NCBI GenBank assembly: GCA_030834835.1
Contig: JAUQXD010000312.1
Span: 1-9,487, forward strand
DNA length: 9,487 nt
Direction of reading: 5' to 3'
Source of the DNA: Thermoflexales bacterium
Lineage (GTDB): Bacteria > Chloroflexota > Anaerolineae > Fen-1058
Shown one piece after another: positions 6,170 through 9,487 of this stretch; positions within the stretch are counted from its first letter, which is position 1; the number at the start of each line of letters is the position of its first letter. A model generated the notes under the pieces. That model was given only the letters and a program-made list of their open reading frames with translations. It was not told the origin of the DNA and searched no databases. The position numbers were made by a program, and so were the translations under genes.

Positions 6170-6705
6170 TACACCTCCGGCTTCAACACCCCGATGTACG
6201 GCAGCATGCGATACTGGTTGTGCCAGTCCAGGCCGTAACCTACCAGCCACTCGTTGGGGACGTGAAAACCGATCCAGTCCACGGGCACATCCACTTCGCG
6301 CATGTCCGACTTGCTGACCAGCGCGCACGCGCGCAGCGACGCGGGATGCTTGGTGCCCAGCATCTGATACAGGTAGTGCAGCGTATGCCCCGTATCGATG
6401 ATGTCTTCGACAATCAGCACGTGCTTGCTATGCAGGCTGTTCTTCACATCCAGCAGCACGCGCACCTCGCCGGTGGCTTTGGTCGAGGCGGTCGGATAGC
6501 TGCTCAACGACATGAAGTCGATGTTATACGGCACGGTCAGGTGCGCTTCCAGATCGGCGGTAAAGCGGAACGCGCCGTTGAGGATGCACACCAGAATTAA
6601 TTCATCCACGCCGCGATAGGCCGTCGAAATCTCGCCGGCCATCGCTGCCACTTTGGCGGCGATGCTGGCTTCATCCAGCAAGACCCGCTCAATGTCTGGA
6701 TTCAT
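6163..6705 (-). CDS. hpt: Hypoxanthine phosphoribosyltransferase
   Basis: This cytoplasmic enzyme transfers the phosphoribosyl group of PRPP to hypoxanthine (and usually guanine) in purine salvage. The 180-residue length is typical. The PRPP loop VLIVEDIIDTGHTL covers residues 96-109, with Glu100-Asp101 binding metal-ribose and Asp104 as the likely proton acceptor (human Asp137). SLSSY (66-70) is the flexible loop, KSDMREVDVPVDWIGF (132-147) contains the purine-contacting lysine, and VGYGLD (155-160) with LPYIGVLKPEVY (168-179) closes the protein. His107 stands where most bacterial enzymes have Leu (GLTL), a mild oddity. The start at 6705 is chosen because GGAGGA lies 5 bases upstream (6716-6711); an earlier in-frame ATG at 6720 would place that ribosome site inside the gene. 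It is divergent from the GNAT-like gene and the tail lies in the GGGATCAG palindrome. Confidence 0.95.
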   Translation of the reverse strand: MNPDIERVLLDEASIAAKVAAMAGEISTAYRGVDELILVCILNGAFRFTADLEAHLTVPYNIDFMSLSSYPTASTKATGEVRVLLDVKNSLHSKHVLIVEDIIDTGHTLHYLYQMLGTKHPASLRACALVSKSDMREVDVPVDWIGFHVPNEWLVGYGLDWHNQYRMLPYIGVLKPEVYS

Positions 6706-6710
6706 GTTGG

Positions 6711-6716
6711 TCCTCC
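6711..6716 (-). promoter_or_regulatory. Ribosome binding site that sets the hpt start
   Basis: GGAGGA on the minus strand lies 5 bases before the ATG at 6705-6703. It decides against the upstream ATG at 6720, which would add five residues (MWRTN) not expected at the start of Hpt. Confidence 0.8.
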
Positions 6717-6737
6717 ACATAGATGATTGGCGGCCTC

Positions 6738-6766
6738 ATTGTAAGCGTCCCAACGTGAAGATGCAA
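6738..6766 (-). promoter_or_regulatory. Probable hpt promoter
   Basis: On the minus strand, TTGCAT (6766-6761) and TACAAT (6743-6738) are 17 bases apart. The -10 box matches consensus at five positions and the -35 at three. The start site would be near 6731, giving a leader of about 26 bases with the GGAGGA site. Its -35 lies inside the inverted repeat 6755-6775. Confidence 0.55.
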
Positions 6767-6775
6767 GCGCTTCAC
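6755..6775. repeat. Inverted repeat over the divergent -35 boxes
   Basis: GTGAAG (6755-6760) and CTTCAC (6770-6775) are perfect complements with a 9-base spacer. The repeat covers the -35 box of the hpt promoter and reaches into the -35 box of the opposing promoter. It could be an operator serving both directions. A 6-bp match is short enough to arise by chance. The following TTTTT is unlikely to make it a terminator because no plus-strand gene ends here. Confidence 0.4.
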
Positions 6776-6799
6776 TTTTTCTGCTTTACGCTTTACAAT
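6771..6799 (+). promoter_or_regulatory. Probable promoter of the GNAT-like gene (leaderless)
   Basis: TTCACT (6771-6776) and TACAAT (6794-6799) are 17 bases apart, with four and five consensus matches. The predicted start site (about 6806-6807) coincides with the ATG at 6807, and no Shine-Dalgarno site is present. A 7-base tandem repeat GCTTTAC (6783-6796) overlaps the -10 box. Confidence 0.6.
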
Positions 6800-6806
6800 C
6801 ACGCGC

Positions 6807-7928
6807 ATGGACATCGTCACAATCGACACCGCCCACCGCCGCGACGCACGCCGCTTTCTGGATTTTCCGTTTCAACTCTACCGCCACATACCGCAGTGGG
6901 TGCCGCCCTTTGAGAGCGATGCGCGCCGCATGCTCGATCGGCAGCAGCACCCGTTCTATCAGCACTCGGAGGCCGCGTTCTTTCTCGCGCAGCAGACCGG
7001 GCGGGTGGTAGGCCGCCTGGCGGTGTTGGACAATCGGCGGTACAACGACTTCAATCATACACACACGGCGTTGTTTTATCTCTTTGAAGCCGAGAATGAC
7101 TTCGAGATCTCGCGCGGCCTGTTCAACGCCGCGTTCGAGTGGGCGCGGGCGCGCAGCCTGACGGACATGACCGGCCCGAAAGGTTTTACGGCGCTCGACG
7201 GGATGGGCCTGCTCGTCAAGGGTTTTGAGCACCGGCCTGCGCTGGGCATCCCGTACAATCCGCCCTACTACGGCCCGATGCTGGAGGACGCGGGCTTTGT
7301 GCCTGAAGCCGATGTGGTCTCCGGCTATCTGGACGCGCACAACCTGCATTTTCCGCAGAAGATCCACGACGTCGCGGCGCTGGTGCAGAAGCGGCGCGGC
7401 CTGCGAATTGCGCGGTTCAAGTCGCGGCGGGAACTGCTCAGCATCGTCGAGCCGTTGAAGCGCATGTACAACGACACGCTGGGTGGGACCACCGGCAACG
7501 TGCCGTTGACCGACGACGAAGTGCAGACCATCGCCGATCAACTGACGCGCTATGCCGACCCGCGCCTGATCAAGATCGTGATGAAGGACGACGAACTCGT
7601 CGGCTTCCTGTTCGCCTATCCCGATGTGTCGGCGGCGGTGCAGCGCGCCAAAGGCAGGTTATTCCCCTTTGGCTGGATCGACCTGCTGCTGGAGTTCAAG
7701 CGCACGAAGTGGGTCAACATCAACGGCGCGGGCATCGTGGAGAAGTATCGCGGCGGCGGCGGCACGGCGCTGCTCTTCTCGGAAATGGAAAAGAGCGTGG
7801 TGGAGGGCGGCTTCGCGCATGCCGACCTGGTTCAGATCGGCGCAGACAACGACAAGATGCAGCGCGAAATCGGCAGCCTGGGCATCGACTTTTATAAAGT
7901 GCACCGGCTGTATCGCAAACAACTGTGA
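6807..7928 (+). CDS. GNAT-like N-acetyltransferase superfamily protein, function unknown
   Basis: The 373-residue cytoplasmic protein resembles a widespread group annotated only as GNAT-family. The N-terminal half has FLDFPFQLYRHIPQWVPPF (17-35), HPFYQHSEAAFFLAQ (48-62) and GRVVGRLAVL (65-74), which looks like GNAT strands, then FTALDGMGLLVKGFEHRP (127-144) and NPPYYGPMLEDAGF (151-164). The C-terminal half has GFLFAYPD (266-273), KRTKWVNINGAGIVEKYRGG (298-317) and ALLFSEMEKS (321-330). The run YRGGGGTALL (314-323) resembles the acetyl-CoA pyrophosphate loop (R-x-x-G-x-G/A). Acyl substrate and acceptor are unknown. ATG 6807 fits the family N-terminus; the gene appears to have no leader. The divergent neighbour is hpt, but I see no functional link beyond shared control DNA. 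Confidence 0.8.
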   Translation: MDIVTIDTAHRRDARRFLDFPFQLYRHIPQWVPPFESDARRMLDRQQHPFYQHSEAAFFLAQQTGRVVGRLAVLDNRRYNDFNHTHTALFYLFEAENDFEISRGLFNAAFEWARARSLTDMTGPKGFTALDGMGLLVKGFEHRPALGIPYNPPYYGPMLEDAGFVPEADVVSGYLDAHNLHFPQKIHDVAALVQKRRGLRIARFKSRRELLSIVEPLKRMYNDTLGGTTGNVPLTDDEVQTIADQLTRYADPRLIKIVMKDDELVGFLFAYPDVSAAVQRAKGRLFPFGWIDLLLEFKRTKWVNINGAGIVEKYRGGGGTALLFSEMEKSVVEGGFAHADLVQIGADNDKMQREIGSLGIDFYKVHRLYRKQL

Positions 7929-7940
7929 CCCATTAGGTCT

Positions 7941-7968
7941 TTGCTCGCGGCGCGCAACGGGTTAAAAT
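7941..7968 (+). promoter_or_regulatory. Possible promoter upstream of the glycosyltransferase
   Basis: TTGCTC (7941-7946) and TAAAAT (7963-7968) are 16 bases apart. The -10 matches consensus at five positions, the -35 only at three. If used, the transcript would carry the 250-base repeat region as its leader. This is a weak prediction. Confidence 0.3.
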
Positions 7969-8023
7969 TGGTGGCGCTTAGGTGCACGCCAGCCAGCACT
8001 TTGCCAACTATCCAAAAACATTG

Positions 8024-8219
8024 ATCCACGAAGAACACGAAGGAACACTAAACGTCTATAAAACACACTTCCGATGTCACCCCGAACGCAGTGAGGGATC
8101 TCTCGGCCAGCCAAAAAGACTCCTCGGTGCGCTCGGAATGACACTTCAGGGACTTGTTCTTTATGCAGACACTACATTCTCTTCGTGATTCTTCGTGATC
8201 CTTCGTGTCCTTAGTGGAT
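8024..8219. repeat. Outer inverted repeat of CACGAAG units
   Basis: The left arm at 8024-8048 (starting ATCCACGAAG, then AACACGAAGGA) is complementary to 8195-8219 (ending CCTTAGTGGAT) at 22 of 25 positions. The right side carries further copies of CTTCGTGAT at 8181-8189 and 8191-8199. Together with the inner element at 8075-8143 it fills most of the 299-base gap (7929-8227) and ends 8 bases before the glycosyltransferase ATG. I recall CACGAAGGACACGAAG-type repeats as common in intergenic DNA of several environmental phyla; their origin is not known to me. Confidence 0.8.
8075..8143. mobile_element. MITE/REP-like element with 27-base imperfect terminal inverted repeats
   Basis: The ends TGTCACCCCGAACGCA (from 8075) and, on the other strand, TGTCATTCCGAGCGCA (from 8143) match at 20 of 27 positions; several mismatches become G-U pairs in RNA. 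The 69-base element has no coding capacity and would fold as one hairpin. It sits inside the arms of the CACGAAG inverted repeat. No clear target-site duplication is visible. It resembles the abundant GTCATTCCGAGCGCAGCG-type short palindromes I recall from many bacterial genomes, so it is probably a non-autonomous dispersed repeat rather than a unique regulatory RNA. Confidence 0.65.
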
Positions 8220-8227
8220 GATTTTTC

Positions 8228-9157
8228 ATGCTCGATCTCGCTATCGTCATCGTCAACTACAACGTCTGCGATTTGCTCCGCGACTGTCTGCGCTCCGTGT
8301 ATGCCAGCACCGGTGTCACCCTGGAAGTGTGCGTCGTCGATAACGCCTCGCCTGACGGCAGCGCCGACATGGTGGCCCGCGAGTTCCCGCAGGCGAAGTT
8401 GATTCGCAACACGGAGAACATGGGGTATGCGGCGGCGAATAATCTGGGGCTTAGATACTTCGGGTACAGGGATCAGGCATCTGGTCAATCAGCATTCAGC
8501 AATCAACAGTCAGCAATTCCCAGATATGCGTTGCTACTCAATCCCGACACCGTCGTGCCGCCGGACGCCTTCGCACAGATGATCGCGTTGATGGATCAGA
8601 ATCCAGCGTTTGGCGTCAGCGGCCCCAAGTTGGTGCGGCTGGACGGCACGCTCGATCTGGCCTGCCGGCGCGGCTTCCCAACGGTGGAGGTGTCTTTCTG
8701 GCGACTGACTAAGCTGAGCAAGATCTTCCCGAAAAGTAAGCGCTTTGGCCGTTATAATATGACATATCTTGACGAGAATCAACCCGCCGAAATCGATTCC
8801 GTGGTGGGCGCGTTCATGCTGGTGCGGCGCGAAGCCATCGCACAGGCGGGCTTGCTGGACGAGATTTTCTGGATGTACGGTGAAGACCTGGACTGGGCGT
8901 ATCGCATCAAGCAGTGCGGCTGGCAGGTGTATTATTATCCGCGCGTGGTGGTGCAGCACATCAAACGGGCGTCGAGCGGCCAATCAACTGCCGGTGCAGC
9001 CAAAGCCAGGTATGAGTTCGATCGCGCTATGTGGCTGTTCTATCGCAAGCACTATCAGGCGGCTACCCCGCGCCCGATCGATGCCCTGGTGCGATTCGGG
9101 CTGGGTCTGAAGGGCGGGCCACAGCTGCGGTCGGAAATGAAACCTTTGGAACCATGA
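8228..9157 (+). CDS. Glycosyltransferase family 2, WbbL-like (rhamnosyltransferase type)
   Basis: GT2 enzymes of this group transfer a sugar, often rhamnose, from a nucleotide donor onto lipid-linked glycans for surface polysaccharide, at the cytoplasmic side of the membrane. The 309-residue protein shows LAIVIVNYN (4-12), VVDNASPDGSADMV (36-49) with the nucleotide-binding Asp38, NMGYAAANNLGLR (64-76), LLLNPDTVV (102-110) with the metal-binding Asp107, SVVGAFMLVRREA (191-203), and WMYGEDLDWAYRIKQCGW (215-232) with the acidic EDxD cluster. The start ATG 8228 fits the family; only a poor ribosome site (around 8214-8218) precedes it, and the leader is repeat DNA. Oddly, residues about 77-98 are an in-frame insert of repeat sequence between two motifs that are usually adjacent. 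The stop overlaps the next start (ATGA, 9154-9157). Confidence 0.9.
   Translation: MLDLAIVIVNYNVCDLLRDCLRSVYASTGVTLEVCVVDNASPDGSADMVAREFPQAKLIRNTENMGYAAANNLGLRYFGYRDQASGQSAFSNQQSAIPRYALLLNPDTVVPPDAFAQMIALMDQNPAFGVSGPKLVRLDGTLDLACRRGFPTVEVSFWRLTKLSKIFPKSKRFGRYNMTYLDENQPAEIDSVVGAFMLVRREAIAQAGLLDEIFWMYGEDLDWAYRIKQCGWQVYYYPRVVVQHIKRASSGQSTAGAAKARYEFDRAMWLFYRKHYQAATPRPIDALVRFGLGLKGGPQLRSEMKPLEP
8456..8521 (+). repeat. Repeat-derived insert inside the glycosyltransferase
   Basis: Between the NNLGLR and RYALLLNPDT motifs, the coding DNA contains CAGGGATCAGG (8467-8477), identical to part of the intergenic array at 6101-6111, and then irregular CAGCAAT/CAGCATT units (about 8484-8519). It adds about 22 residues rich in Q, S, N and A without breaking the frame. 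Boundaries are approximate. Confidence 0.65.
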
Positions 9158-9487
9158 AGAACAATCGGGTACGCACGTTATTCGTAATCGGGCTGATGTT
9201 GACCGATGTGGTGATGATCGCGCTGGCGTTCGTCATCGCCTTTGCAATCCGCGACGCGGGCAAGCAATTTGATCCCAACATCAAGCTGGGCGCCTTCGGC
9301 GACTATGCCGGGATGCTGCTGGTGCAGGTCGTGGCGATTGTGATCGTTGCGTTTTCGTCGCAGCTGTACCATCTGGTGCGCGCCGTCTCGAAGATCGACG
9401 AATTCTACGCGGTGTTCGGCGCGGCCTCGATCGGCACGATGATGTCGGTGGCTGTTTCGACGCTGCTGTTCAAATCCTTCGAGTTTG
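9154..9487 (+). CDS. Probable polyprenyl glycosylphosphotransferase, N-terminal membrane part (3' end outside window)
   Basis: The frame is open from ATG 9154 to the window end, giving 111 residues. Three membrane helices are visible: about 9-31 (LFVIGLMLTDVVMIALAFVI), 51-71 and 84-106. The pattern of short basic N-terminus, helix, SSQLYHLVRAVSKIDEFYAVF (68-88), then a G-x-x-x-x-x-hydrophobic helix matches the N-terminal region of WbaP/WcaJ-type sugar transferases, which load the first sugar phosphate onto undecaprenyl phosphate for exopolysaccharide or O-antigen synthesis. The catalytic C-terminal domain would lie beyond the window, so the assignment is an inference. The start overlaps the glycosyltransferase stop by 4 bases (ATGA), implying coupled translation and a shared polysaccharide pathway. 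A different multi-pass polysaccharide protein is the main alternative. Confidence 0.7.
   Translation, partial: MKNNRVRTLFVIGLMLTDVVMIALAFVIAFAIRDAGKQFDPNIKLGAFGDYAGMLLVQVVAIVIVAFSSQLYHLVRAVSKIDEFYAVFGAASIGTMMSVAVSTLLFKSFEF

Noticed and set aside
6786..7541. A 251-codon minus-strand frame over the GNAT-like gene.
   Set aside because: It is antisense to a conserved protein, with Arg/His/Gln-rich low-information translation and no start signal. It would also overlap the promoter region of its neighbour.
7982..8188. A 68-codon plus-strand frame in the gap before the glycosyltransferase.
   Set aside because: It runs through the CACGAAG and TGTCA repeats, so its translation is that of repeat DNA, and no ribosome site precedes it.

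Overview
The window looks like a piece of chromosome from an environmental bacterium with moderately high GC, by eye in the high fifties percent. My best guess is a member of the Chloroflexota (Anaerolineae-like). This rests on gene content (type II citrate synthase, a FemAB-family ligase, a large GNAT-like protein and a GT2/sugar-transferase pair), on frequent leaderless-looking starts, and on small palindromic repeats of the GGGATCAG and CACGAAG kind. It is an inference, since no marker gene or rRNA is present. I see no tRNA, rRNA, CRISPR array, transposase or phage gene.

Layout. (1) 2-712: the C-terminal half of citrate synthase, closed by a convincing hairpin terminator (741-784). (2) 787-4193: a PadR-controlled operon. 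A near-consensus sigma70 promoter has its start site buried in a perfect 24-bp palindrome (818-841), presumably the PadR operator. The genes are padR, a pyridoxamine-phosphate-oxidase-like flavin/split-barrel protein overlapping padR by 4 bases, a CocE/NonD-type serine hydrolase starting at TTG, and a SnoaL/NTF2-like gene broken by a single-base frameshift. A bidirectional terminator (4207-4231) separates this operon from the convergent gene that follows. (3) 4256-4900, minus strand: a small multi-pass membrane protein with an internally duplicated motif. (4) 5047-6081: a FemAB-family peptidoglycan aminoacyltransferase that looks leaderless. A palindromic GGGATCAG repeat array (6081-6169) separates it from the convergent hypoxanthine phosphoribosyltransferase gene (6163-6705, minus). 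(5) 6706-6806: divergent, back-to-back promoters for hpt and a GNAT-like protein (6807-7928), with an inverted repeat over both -35 boxes. (6) 7929-8227: a 299-bp gene-free stretch filled mostly by a nested double inverted repeat that ends 8 bases before the next gene. (7) 8228-9487: a GT2 rhamnosyltransferase-like protein carrying an in-frame repeat-derived insert, then, with a 4-base ATGA overlap, the start of what looks like a polyprenyl glycosylphosphotransferase, cut by the window end.

Functionally the window mixes housekeeping metabolism (citrate synthase, Hpt), a small regulated catabolic or detoxification-type operon (PadR, flavoprotein, hydrolase), and cell-envelope genes (FemAB, GT2, sugar transferase). 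I do not see a clear new multi-gene system. The most informative signals are the PadR promoter/operator architecture, the frameshifted SnoaL gene, the three repeat structures including one inside a coding sequence, and a strong excess of the hexamer CGATCG.
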